Program-made: the position numbers and the translations under genes
Notes under the pieces: model-generated
What the model was told of the DNA's origin: nothing
The model's database searches: none
Seen by the model: only the letters and a program-made list of their open reading frames with translations
Shown: positions 35,426 to 46,697 of the stretch, piece by piece
How positions within the stretch are numbered: the first letter of the stretch is position 1
Layout: each line of letters opens with the position of its first letter
DNA from: Hygrophila difformis
Taxonomy: Eukaryota > Streptophyta > Magnoliopsida > Lamiales > Acanthaceae
Reading direction: 5' to 3'
DNA length: 64,000 nt
Assembly: GCA_030278955.1 (NCBI GenBank)
Contig: JAOANR010000006.1
Location: 9,757,915 to 9,821,914, forward strand

Positions 35426-35920
35426 TCATTGTTGTGATGGCTCCATCATCTCGCTGTTGGGGCAGCTGGTGGGTGACGACTGATCATTATTATTACTACC
35501 CTTCTCCTCCTCCAGCCACTGCAGGTACCTCAACAGCCCATCATCATCATCATCATCATCATCCCTCCTGTCGTCGCCGTCCTCATGATCAGTGTCACAA
35601 TGATGATCTGATTGCATTATTCTAACATAATCCATCATAGGGATGACAGAATTCCAGCTGGCATCATAGTAGACATGGGAGCTCAGCATCAGCAATTGAG
35701 AAGAGCACCAATTGTAGTGAAGCCTAAATGAACTGATCAAAAACTGCTGCTGCTGCTGGTGCTGCTTCTTCTTCTTGTTGATGAGTGGGAATCTTCGGAT
35801 CACTTTGAGGATGCTTGATTTTAGCTGAGACAAATGTGGGATTTTGAATATAGTGCAATTTTGGATTAGGATTTTGAACCTTGAAGAAGAAGAAGGAGAG
35901 GAGGAGAAGGGTTTTTTCAT
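35426..35920 (-). CDS. Unrecognised 164-residue protein
   Basis: This is a single intronless frame from an ATG at 35920 down to 35426. I do not recognise the family. The Ser/Lys-rich N-terminus is followed by a basic patch (KVIRRFPLINKKKK), a Gln run, a hydrophobic middle (FRLHYNWCSSQLLMLSSHVYYDA), a SWNSVIPMMDYV motif, a run of Asp coded by a (TCA)n repeat on the plus strand (35528-35554), and an LLRYLQWLEEE helix. It could be a small disordered plant regulator. Its place next to the bromodomain gene recalls small unannotated 'cotton fiber' genes near SPL9 in Arabidopsis, a weak inference. Basic-then-acidic composition and an intact frame make it plausibly real. No transposon feature is present. 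Confidence 0.55.
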   Translation of the reverse strand: MKKPFSSSPSSSSRFKILIQNCTIFKIPHLSQLKSSILKVIRRFPLINKKKKQHQQQQQFLISSFRLHYNWCSSQLLMLSSHVYYDASWNSVIPMMDYVRIMQSDHHCDTDHEDGDDRRDDDDDDDDGLLRYLQWLEEEKGSNNNDQSSPTSCPNSEMMEPSQQ

Positions 35921-36750
35921 GGAGGCGGCAGCCAGGATCGATTGGCAGAAGAATAATTGGGAATTAGAGCTTTGAAAGAATTATATGTGCAATTGCCAAT
36001 ATATTCAATTCCGGAGGGAAATGGGTTTCTCAATTAGTTATACACCAATTTAATTTGGTGGTTGTCCACTTTTGAATTTCAATTTTGAAGTGATACTAGT
36101 ACAGTACATTTTACCACTACCCTTTTTCTTTTCTTTTTTCTTTTTCTTTTTCTTTTTCAACTTTTTTTTTAATAAAGAAAAAATTTGGGATGGCAAAAAG
36201 GATGGGGATGGATATATAAAGTGGTTGAATAATGAATAGCTGCTGCCTGCTGGGCTTTTTTTTGTTTTTTAATAATGAAATTGGAATATGATGAAGTTAG
36301 GCAGGCGTAGGAAATTAAGGTCATCTCATGGGGCTTAAAATATGAAACATGGAGTATATAATACTAACTGGATTCAAAACATAGGATAGGATGGGGTGTA
36401 AGGTGTTTGGAGCGAGCGATGTGCTGCTTATCCAAAAGGAAGTTTGGACCCATCTCCAAATTTAATACTAGGACTAATACCAACAGTTGAATGATCGAGG
36501 ACTGAGGCGAGCCCAAAAACAAGTTCAGACTCCAGAAGAAATTATTAAAGTGTATGTGATACGATCTGTGATGAGAATAGACGACAAAGTAATTGATGAT
36601 GATGATGATGATGAAAACATCCACAGGAAATATCTGTAAAAAATCTTAAGCACAAAGTAAATTGATGGAGCTGCTAGCTGCACCTCTAATTTCTAAAGCT
36701 TCACCTTAATTCATTCAACTAATATACTGTATAATTAATGACAATTATAG
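35921..36750. other. Promoter side of the unrecognised gene
   Basis: Pyrimidine-rich runs (CTTTTT repeats at 36120-36170) and a (GAT)n run near 36595-36615 are present. No gene or intact transposon is seen. Confidence 0.35.
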
Positions 36751-36754
36751 GAGT

Positions 36755-37380
36755 GGTTTTTTTATTTTTTATTTATTTTTTTTTTATTTTTTTTTTGCAT
36801 AGCTGTAGCCAGAAAAGAAAGGGAAAAAAATCAAAAGAAAACAAACTAATCCACAAAGGAGAAAACCATAAACTCGAGGACTAAACCCTTGAGAACCACA
36901 CGCCGGACGCATCCGCCGTCAAGTCCCCTAGAATAAAGTCAGGGGAGAAAGCCAAAGTGGCGTAGAAATCTTCAATCGAGGCGCCATGTTTAGCCAGACG
37001 ATCTGCAACCTTGTTCCCTTCCCGAAGAACATGCGGGAAAACACATTCGTCAAAAGAATCCTTCAATTCTTTCACCTTCAGAATAAGTGGCACAAAGGGA
37101 TGACATGAGTCAACCGGCTGATTCAAGAGATGAATTGTAGTCATAGAGTCTGAATAAACACAGACCCGTTGAAAACCCAGCTCATGCACATAGGAAAGGC
37201 CCGCGGCCATGGCAGAGATCTCAGCAAAAGAGTTGGCAGACACACCCAGAAAACCGCAGCCCCCACCTAGCCACTGCCCATCTTCCGAGCGCACCACGAA
37301 CCCCATCCCCGCACGACCTGGTTTACCAAAGGCACTCCCATCAACGTGAAGGATTGTATCACCCATTGCCCATATGCCAT
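36755..37380 (-). mobile_element. LINE 3' fragment with intact RNase H domain
   Basis: On the minus strand an uninterrupted 161-codon frame (37366-36881) is a plant LINE-type RNase H (RVT_3): TILHVDGSAFGKPGRAGMGF, AEISAMAAGL, VCVYSDS with the conserved Asp, and REGNKVADRLAKHGA. It is followed by an A-rich tail (T/A run at about 36755-36797 on the plus strand). Reverse transcriptase is absent, so it is a 5'-truncated insertion. The lack of stops suggests it is younger than the LINE copy at 6690-8365. I could not find a convincing target duplication. Confidence 0.8.
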
Positions 37381-37831
37381 TTCACCATACGAGTAGCCGC
37401 ACCATGAGAAGAGGACCTGTGTCTGCCATCTCAAATGAATTGATGAGTTAATAATAACCTAGCTAGCTAGCTTATAGAGTACTACTTACTATTTATTATA
37501 TACTATAATATAATTTTATATTTAATATAATATTAATTATATTATTACTAGTTAGATATATTATTATTCTTTGGGTCTTTAATGAAATATATTTTCAAAA
37601 TATAGCGGCTAAATTGTAATATAATGTTGTATGGCATGAGCTTCTAGCACCATTTCTTAGGTCTTGACTCCTAAAATAAATTGTATAGGCTCCTCAGAAA
37701 AAAAAAAAAAAAAAAAATATAGAGTGCTATTCTTGGTTAATACTGTATAAATTTTTGGGACTAAAAATGACAAACTTATAAAGTTATTACGGCATGGACC
37801 TATTTTGTTTTTATTCGGTAGAAATAATATG

Positions 37832-38344
37832 CTCCCTCCGTCCGGCGAAGTTTGACACATTTCTTTTGGGCACGGTAATTTAGGTGGTGGGGTTTAATAG
37901 TTAAAGTGGTGTGAGTGTTTGTATTTAAGATTCTAATAAATTTTGATACTGTTTATTATTTAACTTTGACTTAATATTATCATAATGATGTTCTGCAAAA
38001 AAAAATATTATCATAATGGTGTAAGTAGAGAAAAATAATCAAGTGTGATCTTGTTGGAATCGTCTAATCGTGTAGTTTTAGAATATATATTTTATACAAT
38101 TTTTATCTGTACCAAATTTGAAATATTAAGGATTAAAGAAATATAAGGGACTTTGTATAGAAAAGTAAAATTGTATTGGAATTTGTGCAGAATAGTAAAA
38201 GTGATTACTTTTAATGAGATTTGATAATAATTAAAATTCTAATCAAATTTATATTAATTTAATTTATCTAAAAATGAAATGTGTCAAACTTCGTGGGACA
38301 CCAAAAAAAATGAATAGGTGTCAAACTTCGTGGGACGGAAGGAG
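37832..38344. mobile_element. Long Stowaway-type MITE (513 bp)
   Basis: It begins CTCCCTCCGTCCGGCGAA and ends GGGACGGAAGGAG before TA. It is twice the size of the 259-bp copies and has the extra left segment TTTCTTTTGGGCACGGTAATTTA shared with the copy at 51466-51956. Its right end carries a direct repeat of CAAACTTCGTGGGAC (about 38285 and 38322). Confidence 0.8.
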
Positions 38345-38456
38345 TATTATTGTACTAGTAGTAATTGCAAAGAAACAAAAGAAATTAAAGCAGCTGGAGA
38401 GTACATAAAAAGTGATCCAACAGCTATAGGTAATTGCATGAAGTGTATAATTAATA

Positions 38457-39684
38457 TGGAAAAAAGGATAAATATGTCCTTTTTCTTTTTAAAAAATTCA
38501 AATCAGTCCTTTTTCTATTTTATTACCAAAACAGTCCTCTACAAATACTAATTATGTTCAAATCAGTCATTTTTTCACTAATTATATTCTAATTGCTGAC
38601 GTGGCAAGGGTTTTAATTTAAACCTGACACGTGTGCATAATATTAGTCCTTTTTCTTTTATCTTTTGTCAATTCAGTCCTAAACTTTTATTTTGTTCTAT
38701 TTAGTCCTCTACCCCAATCACTCATTTTTATATTAATTGGCCTCAAACCTTTCAAATTATTTCATTTTAGGCCCAGAACCTTAATTTTTTTATTATTACT
38801 AATACATTTATCAAATAAATGCCCAACATACTTCCGTAAATAAAATTAAATACCAAACCTCATACATTGGGTTTGACCGCCTTGTTACCGGGTCTTCGAA
38901 GTTCCGAATTTTACGGACTCTCTCTAACCACCCGACCGTAACGATGGTTCATTGGTTCTGGTTTCCTTCAGCAACAATCAGCACAATCATACTTTGTGGA
39001 CAATAAAATTCATACTATTTTTTAATATTTTTAATAATATTAATATTTTTCAATAAAACCAAGGCTTGTATCCATAACCTTCCAAAAATTCAAGTTAAAT
39101 CATTTACTCAAATATTGCTACATCCTAAGGTAGGACGCAAAGTAAGATTCTGTTGATTGTTATTGAAGGAAACCAAAACCAATGAACAATCGGTTGCGGT
39201 CGAGTGGTTATTAGAGAGAGTCCGTAAAATTCCGGTACTTGAAAGACCTAATAACAAAGCAGTCGAACCCAATATATGAGGTTTGGTGTTTAATTTTATT
39301 TATGGAAGTATGTTGTGCATTTATTTGATAAATGGATTAGTAATAATAAAAAATTTAAGGTTCTGGGCCTAAAATGAAATAATTTGAAAGGTTTGAGGCC
39401 AATTAATATAAAAATGAGTGATTGGGGTAGAGGACTAAATAGAACAAAATAAAAGTTTAGGACTGAATTGGCAAAAGATAAAAGAAAAAGGACTAATATT
39501 ATGCACACGTGTCAGGTTTAAATTAAAACCCTTGCCACGTCAGCAATTAGAATATAATTAGTGAAAAAAGGACTGATTTGAACATAATTAGCATTTGTAG
39601 AGGACTGTTTTGGTAATAAAATAGAAAAAGGACTGATTTAAATTTTTTGAAAAGAAAAAAGACCTATTTATACTTTTTTTTCCA
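38457..39684. mobile_element. MULE-like foldback element with ~540-bp inverted arms
   Basis: The left arm (38457 to about 38997) and right arm (about 39138-39684) are highly similar inverted copies around a 140-bp AT-rich spacer. Both arms encode the same 70-codon chance frame (38631-38843 plus, 39296-39508 minus) with only about five residue differences, so arm identity is high. The ends read TGGAAAAAA. A perfect 9-bp duplication TAATTAATA lies at 38448-38456 and 39685-39693, the size made by Mutator-like transposases. There is no transposase gene. A read-through transcript would fold into a long hairpin. Confidence 0.85.
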
Positions 39685-39964
39685 TAATTAATAGGTGGAG
39701 GTTACAAGATCGATCACACATGAATATATAACGTATGGAACCCCCCCTAGCTTTGTAATGAAACTGAAGATAACAAACAATATGTACGCACGTAGTATAT
39801 CCGTACCAAATTAATTACATAATCTCCTGGTGGATTTGATTTCTAGAATCCATACAATAATAATACAGCCACAATACATATGCCACCTTGCGGTTTAACT
39901 TAATTGGGGTTTGAGAAAGAGGAGGACCCCCCAGTCTTTTGTCTGCTTCTTACTACTACTAGTA

Positions 39965-40223
39965 CTTCCTCCGTTCCTTATTAATCGACACAAATTGACT
40001 TGTGTCACTGTTTATTGAGTAACTTTGACTCGACTTTTTAATACAATTGTATAAGATAAATATCGTCAAGTGTGATCTTGTTGGATTCGTCTAATCCCAT
40101 AGATTTAAAATATCAAATTTTCATAATTTTTACTTGTATGAAATTTGAGTTATTACGAATTAAAAATGTGTATTGGATTGCGTGAAATGTGGGTCCGTGG
40201 CAATTAAAAAGGAACGGAGGAAG
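39965..40223. mobile_element. Stowaway-type MITE, 259 bp
   Basis: Ends CTTCCTCCGTTCC and GGAACGGAGGAAG are perfect 13-bp inverted repeats between TA dinucleotides. The core GTGATCTTGTTGGATTCGTC is the family sequence. Perfect termini suggest a fairly young copy. Confidence 0.9.
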
Positions 40224-40320
40224 TATAATATAGGAATAGTAGCTTTCGCACAAACTGCCATACAACATTTAATGAGGCTTTAAAAAAAAAAAAAAAAAAA
40301 AAACTCTAAACAGATGGAGT

Positions 40321-41298
40321 TAGAGGTGTCTGTGGGCCGAGCTGCTGGGCCGGCCCGCCATGCAAGGCAACATATGCAGGGCGGGCTTAAGAATTTAAGG
40401 CCCGTTTAGATGCGGGTCTAAACGGGCTTAGCCCGCGGCGGGGCGGGCTTATGCGGGTTGGGCCCGCGGCGGGGCGGCGCGGCCCGCGGGCTTTGCCTAT
40501 TTTTTTTTTTTACTAGCTTTTGAATATTGATTAATTTATTTAGTAAATTATTTAATGTCTAACATTAACTCATTAAGTCATCAAACATAAATCATAATTT
40601 TGGTTACACATTAAATTTCAAGTTGTTATACAAATAGTCGATATCTTCTAATATTTCTCCGCTTCTTTGTATTATTCATATTAGTTTTTTAAGTATAAAT
40701 TCCTTTTTATTTTATTTATTAAAAATTATGAATACTTTTAAATTATTATAGTTTGATTGTTAATTATCTTACTTTTAAAATATAAAATCACTGCTAAAAC
40801 AGATTAGCCTCCTAAAGACTTCGACCCTCAGACACAATATTTTTATCAACCCAGTCATTAATTATAAAATTTTTGTATTGTCCAATACTATATTTTTAAA
40901 ATATAATACACCCATTTAATATTACAAATTAGAATAAATACAGTTTTAAAGAATTATTCAACAAACGTACTATTAAAGTAAATAATTAAGCCAAAAAATA
41001 CACACTTTTAACTATTTATAATTTTAATATCATTTATAAATCTTTATATCTTATTTTTATTTTATACAATAAAAAATATTCACATTATGTTTTTTACATT
41101 AAAAAATAAATTTAATATTAATATTTTCCTAAAAAGCCTGTGGGCCGGCCCGCAAAACCCGTAGCCCGCGTGTGGGGCGGATCGGGCCTAGGCATTTTGA
41201 ACCCGCCCCATTTAGGTCCGCCCCGTTCAAGCCCGCAAAAATACGGGGCCCGCGCGGGCCGGCCCGTTTCGCCCCGCGGGCCCGTTTTGACACCTCTA
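40321..41298. mobile_element. hAT-like non-autonomous element (GGCCCGC-rich ends)
   Basis: Perfect 8-bp target duplications GATGGAGT lie at 40313-40320 and 41299-41306. The termini TAGAGGTGTC and GACACCTCTA are perfect 10-bp inverted repeats. About 180 bp at each end is filled with GGCCCGC/GCGGGCC motifs, while the centre is more than 75% AT by eye. There is no coding capacity, and it is preceded by a 22-A run. Confidence 0.9.
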
Positions 41299-41334
41299 GA
41301 TGGAGTATCATATTCATATCAATGTTCATATATG

Positions 41335-41836
41335 CATTGTTTTAAATATCTCAAAATTCCCGAAATTTCGGGTTTCGGGACATCCCGAAGCGAAATTTCA
41401 CATGTAATATTTTTTTGCAAAATTTCCATCGAAATTTCGCCCGAAATTTGACCGAAACTTCCCGAAATTTTTTTAAAAAAATAAATTTTTTTCTCTAAAT
41501 TTTAAAAAAAATATTTTTTTAAAAAAAATAAAAATTAAAAATTATATTTCAACCCATATTATGATGCCATCCAATTAACTTGTTTATTAATTTTAAGTCT
41601 CTTATCAATTAACATGGTGCATGATATTAATAAAATTACTAGCATATTATATCATTAAATGAGTACTGTTAGCATATTACTAATTTATATAACAACAGAG
41701 ATGAAGAATTTTGGAATATCTTTATTTTCATCATCTCAGAATCTTGAATTAGTTCTCAAAAAATTATAAATATCTCCGAAATTTTCCTAAATTTATATGT
41801 CCGATATAGATACCGAAACCGATATTTAAAACCTTG
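41335..41836. mobile_element. hAT-like non-autonomous element (CGAAATTTCG motif)
   Basis: Perfect 8-bp target duplications CATATATG lie at 41327-41334 and 41837-41844. The termini are CATTGTTTTAAATATC and, on the opposite strand, CAAGGTTTTAAATATC (14 of 16 match). The left subterminal region repeats the palindrome CCCGAAATTTCGG and variants. It starts 28 bp after the previous target duplication and is non-coding. Confidence 0.88.
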
Positions 41837-41965
41837 CATATATGTATATTTGACTGTATAATGTATTACTGCCATTAGTTACCTTTCGTAGCTAGCTTTA
41901 ATGTTATTACACTCATCACATAATACATACACAGGTTTTTCGCCGGGTGGACATGCTAAGCTATA

Positions 41966-42224
41966 CTACACCTGTTCTCGTATAAATGCACCATTCCTGC
42001 ATTTCACGTAGTTCAAGACATATTTTTATGTTTATAACTCAAATTGTATATAAGTAAAAAAATAGAAAAATTTGATACTCTAAAACTATGTAATTAGACG
42101 AATCTAACAAGATCTCACATGACTATGTTTTTTCTTATATAACTATATCTAAAAAATTAGTCAAAGCTACCTAATGAATAGTTGCTACTATACAAATTGT
42201 TCACTTATATGAGAACGGATGTAG
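41966..42224. mobile_element. Stowaway-type MITE, 259 bp
   Basis: Ends CTACACCTGTTCTCGTA and, inverted, CTACATCCGTTCTCATA lie between TA dinucleotides. The core is in reverse orientation (GACGAATCTAACAAGATCTC). Its length is identical to other copies. Confidence 0.85.
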
Positions 42225-42379
42225 TATATATGTAGGAAAGCATTCATATATATGTCCGTGCGTGCAGGCAGCCAAGGCGTTTAATTGGTTTTTTACTGAC
42301 CAATCGATCGAGTAATGGATAAATACAATATCAATATCATCACATTGTTTATATATATATATATATACTAGTTAGAGTA

Positions 42380-42396
42380 GCTGTGCGATGCACAGC
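42380..42396 (-). other. Helitron 3' terminal hairpin
   Basis: GCTGTGC and GCACAGC are separated by three bases, eight bases from the terminal CTAG. This palindrome acts as the rolling-circle termination signal in Helitrons. Confidence 0.88.
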
Positions 42397-42780
42397 ATAT
42401 TTAGGGTGTACAACTGCCCGTGGAGGGAAAAAAAATTATAGGTAAGTGTACGTGGTTTTTTATATGATATTTATTATGTTCAAAGAAGTTTAGTTATATT
42501 TAATTTATAAAACAACTATGTAGTGTTGAGGAAGATAAAATCAAACAATATAAAATTTATTTAGAGTTGAAATTGCCTAACACTTAACAGAAAGAAATGC
42601 GAAATACATGGATTTAATAACAATGGAAAGCCAGGTCAAGAAGGAGAATGGTGGAATAGAAGCACATATCTCATTTAGAAAAGATGGAGAATATTCTGTG
42701 ATCTGAGGACATTTTGAAAGATGGAGAAGCAAACATACATACTGCATATTCTTAGGGATGGATGTTAAGGCAAAATAAAA

Positions 42781-43400
42781 ATGTACACATTACCTCCCGA
42801 CAGATTTAAAATCTCCCAAGCATTTTGTCATAACTTCATTGCGTTTCTGAGATGCAGCCCATTCTTCTATCTTCTTTTTCTCTCTGAAATTTAAGACAAA
42901 CAGAAAAATTCATAAACAAACATCCTCATTTTTCTCTTTGATCACTGTAACCTAATCCAAATTTAGTTCAGGTAGTGCCAGCGCTTTTACTCAAAGGGAA
43001 GGGCCTGCCCCAGGTTTTTGCTCAAAGAGGTGTTCAAATAAATGTATCAAAAAGCAAAAGAAATTCATAAAGAAAAATAAAGACGCCAACGTCAATTTGT
43101 CAACACGAAATTTCAAGTGTAGAAATGCTCGCAGAATTCAATTTTCGCAGCACCAGATGTAAGTCAGATAATTTCATTCAAGGAGAAAAGTACATTAACA
43201 ACACTTACCTCTGCAGTTATAGGGATGTGATTTCTTCTTTCATCAGTTTTGTCAATAATTATATAGGAATTAACAATGGAAATGTGTAAAGGCACGAAGA
43301 AAATATTTTTGTCACCTGTCAACATATTCCTTTAACAGCTCTTTTGCTTGAACCAGCTTCGAAAGCAAATTGCGGTAGATCGGTCAACACTCTTCTTGTT
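42781..43400 (-). pseudogene. Unidentified captured exon-like segments
   Basis: On the minus strand, a frame at about 43385-43318 reads NLLSKLVQAKELLKEYVD and another at about 42889-42797 reads EKKKIEEWAASQKRNEVMTK then a stop after GDFKSVGR. Both look like exons of a coiled-coil protein with plausible splice sites. I cannot name the donor gene. Being inside the Helitron, they are probably captured fragments. Confidence 0.4.
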
Positions 43401-43697
43401 TATATTCAGTGCACTACACAGCAGTCAAGTCATTAAGAACACATTCAGTACTAATTTCCTTGTGATTACTACAAACATGGTATATTGATCAGCATTGAGT
43501 AGAAAAATATTTAACATTGTTGTGCCGTGTCTGATTTCTAGCTTCAAAACTTGACTTAAGATTGAATGGCCTCAGTAGTCAGTACAGTAAAGGAAAACGT
43601 CCTAGAGAAAATCATATGTTTTAATAACATATTGGATATTTGATTATGGTATATATAACTGAATACTAAAGTAAAAGCACCATAGGTGCATACTATC

Positions 43698-44588
43698 CAA
43701 TGTTATCGATGGCGGATGGCGGGTCATGGCGGAAAGCCAAAATACCGCCATAGGGTTATGGCGGATGGCGTGGCGGGGTTATGGCGGACGCTAAATATAT
43801 TAAATAAAAAAATAAATTTAATTATAAAAATACTAATAAAATACTAAAAAATAGAAAAAAAATTAATAAAAACATTCAAATAAAATTCATAAAATACTTA
43901 AAAGTCTTAAAACACCAAAAAAAAAGTATTTTAAAAAGTGACAAACCATCCAGTAAAAACTAAAAAGAAGGGCTGCTAAGAGTAAAAACTAAAAAAAATG
44001 ACACTGTACATACCATAGTACAAAGAGAAAGGGGAAGAGAAAAGAACAGATACTAGAACTGGAATGATACAGAGAAAGAGGGAGAAAGAAAAAGAGGGAG
44101 AAAGAAAAAAAAGAAGCACCAGCCTCCTACGAGAACGAAAAAAAGAACGCTGAGTTAACACAACTTTGCTCGCCAGTTGCCCTGCTCACCGGAGTTGTCC
44201 CTGCTCGCCAGAGTCTCCGCCGCTTGCTGGAGGTTGCCGGAGGTCGATGGTGGTCGCCGGAGGTTGCTGGAGAACGCTGACTTCTCAGGTGAGGTTCTGA
44301 GCGAGGGTTCGTGAAGCCCGGCTCCCTCCAGGTTATGTTTTTCTATCAATTTCGGACTCCATTTTGGTTGGAAAATGGGCTTGGATCGTGGCCCAACAAA
44401 AAAAAACACTAAAAAAGCTAGGAATCCGCCATGGCCGCCATGGCCTCCGCCACCGCCATGGGCCATGGCGGCCGCCATCCCCGCCACGGCATATGCCGTG
44501 GCAAAACCTGGTAAGGCGTGGCGGTGGGCTGAAATCCCGCCACCGCCACCCGCCATGGCGCCGCCATGGCCGCCATTTAACAACACTG
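43698..44588. mobile_element. hAT-like element nested in the Helitron (CCGCCAT motif)
   Basis: Perfect 8-bp target duplications ATACTATC lie at 43690-43697 and 44589-44596. The termini CAATGTTATCG-ATGGCGG and, inverted, CAGTGTTGTTAAATGGCGG match. Both subterminal regions (43698-43790, 44425-44580) are dense in ATGGCGG/CCGCCAT. The centre includes a GC-rich stretch (44155-44340) with open frames on both strands but no domain I recognise. Confidence 0.88.
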
Positions 44589-44832
44589 ATACTATCTGTT
44601 TGATTATTTTAAATTTATATAAAACTAAAAATAAAAGATAAAGAAAAAGAAAATATTGTAAATACAAGGGGCAAAGCTAGATCTTGAACAAATTACTCAT
44701 GATTATGTTTATGTAGGTAGATGGGTTAATTAGTTAAATATATATCTCTATATATACATAACAAATGGAGAAATGTAAGACATTTTGTTTGGCAGTGTAC
44801 AACAAAACTGAGACATAGAGATTATTCCTTAC

Positions 44833-45192
44833 CACTTCAATCAACAAGCATTTTAAATACCGTTTCTGGGAACGCCGCAATCTCTCCATGAAGATTCTTA
44901 AATAAGGCTCAACCCAATGGTGAACCTGCCCTCTGCAGTTCTGGAATAGAACTTGAATAAGTTTAGTTGCTGGCTCAATGTCACCATCCTCCAAATTCGT
45001 ATCATCCATGACCTGCATGAACAGAACAAAAGCTTCGTCAGGGATAATTCAATAGCTCAGCTAAGATTTAGGTTTTGACATTGACAAAATATCAACTCAC
45101 AGATGAAATCATGTTCCAAAGGCTTTGCTGGTAATCAGGTTCCTTGCATGTCAAAAAATGTACAGTGCTTCTGGATACATAGTTATCTAACA
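44833..45192 (-). pseudogene. Captured fragment of importin beta-like SAD2 (importin-7/8 type)
   Basis: Two exons on the minus strand are clear: about 45192-45102 (encoding [20 protein letters not shown]) and 45012-44833 (encoding MDDTNLEDGDIEPATKLIQV, then QNCRGQV and WVEPYLRI). Both match the C-terminal third of plant SAD2-type importins, with AG acceptor and GT donor sites still intact. They amount to about 90 residues of a protein of about 1,000, so no import receptor can be made. Introns are kept, so the capture was at DNA level rather than by reverse transcription. Confidence 0.8.
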
Positions 45193-45489
45193 GAACCAGG
45201 ATATCTGTTCACAAGAATCACAGGGTATGACTACTGTAATCAAGCCTTGTTGATCAGATTTCAAATTCTCTATTTTTTTCATGATTGTGCTAGTAGACAA
45301 GACATCATACAACCATGAATTACTTTGACATCATAGTCTATATCTTGGGATCAATAGGGAGGTCATCAAAAGTACTTAATTAAAATGCAAAATATAAAAA
45401 ATGAAATCTTAATTGTCCTATAGCATTTAACAGGCAAAATACTACATTCTTAAACAAATTGAGAAAATAGATTTTCTCAAATTGAAACA

Positions 45490-46310
45490 AAAAAAAATTT
45501 TACTATAGACCTTAACAGAAACAATGGTTCCAGGCATTCCTCTTTCATCAACTTCTGGAATGCAGGTTGAGGATATTCAAATCTACAGAAGAAGAAAATC
45601 TATCATTAGCTGAAGAAATGCCCGATTTGAATGCATAAGAGCATCAGACATTAAAGTTTCAACGAAATTAGTGTTCAATGACAAGGAAACTAAAAAATAT
45701 ATTAAATCAAATTGATTACCAAAGCTCCCAGCTGAGACAGAATGATTCCGAGCTTGTTGGGAAAACTTTATGAAACCAGGAAGCTCAACCATAGGATCCA
45801 TAACTGCTACCAAGAAATTTTACAGCTGCAGGAGCATTATAATCATTAGTATAAATCGATTTTCAGACATAAAAAAGTAGTATCAAGTTATAATAAAATA
45901 AACCAATGCTACACAGAAGATCCCAAACAAGAAAACGAAAAAAAATTAAGCCTGTAATCCACAAATATCAAAAATACCTATGCAACGGAAACACCTTGAC
46001 CACCGCGATTGAACATCACCTCAGCCACCATCACCCTCGTACCGAGAATGCCCATTGCGCCATCAAAAATTAAACCCATTGCTTGAGGAATAAAGAATTT
46101 AACAGAAATCTGGTATGGAGTACTGAAAGATAATAGCTCGAAATTAGCAAATCCAATACGATAGGAAGATAGTAAAAAATTAACAAATATTATAATCTCA
46201 AACAAAAAAAAAAAACAAAAAAAACAAAGATACAACTTAATCTTTTCCACTAAAAAACAAAGAAAATGATAACTGGCCAACAGCTGCATAAAACACATCC
46301 ATATCAAGTA
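45490..46310 (-). pseudogene. Unidentified captured segments between importin and RNR pieces
   Basis: Three exon-like frames on the minus strand encode MGLIFDGAMGILGTRVMVAE (about 46078-45978), MVAVMDPMVELPGFIKFSQQ (45813-45700) and FEYPQPAFQKLMKEE (about 45583-45525). They have plausible splice borders, but I do not recognise the parent gene. They probably derive from one or more host genes captured by the Helitron. Confidence 0.35.
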
Positions 46311-46697
46311 TAACGAAAATGGTCATTTATAAGAAATATAAGATTTCTACACTGGAATAGTAAAAGCATGTAAGAAAGAGTTTCGATAATAGTTATAGTT
46401 TTACCATGGGGAAGATTCCGTGGGGAATGCAAGGCCTGTCCAGGCAATGCCGCATGAATTACAATAAATAACAATGCAGGGATGACACAAAAATTCTAAA
46501 AAGTAAATTTAAAAATCGTAAATTCGTGGAACAATAAATGACTCACAATTGCTTTTGTGGGTTACTGGTTTGTCTGGAGCAGTAAGCCAACCGACATAGG
46601 GAAAACAAAGTAAGACAAAGCATGGTAAACAACAATAATAAAGATTCATAAAGAGCTTACAGCACCAAGCAAACATAGAGGAAATATTTCAACAAAC

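Noticed and set aside
38631..39508. Paired 70-codon frames on opposite strands at 38631-38843 and 39296-39508
   Set aside because: They are mirror copies from the foldback arms; useful as evidence for the inverted repeat, but not genes.
44155..44667. 170-codon Gly/Ala-rich frame within the nested hAT-like element
   Set aside because: It reads through the CCGCCAT repeats and into flanking Helitron DNA across the element border, so it is a chance frame.
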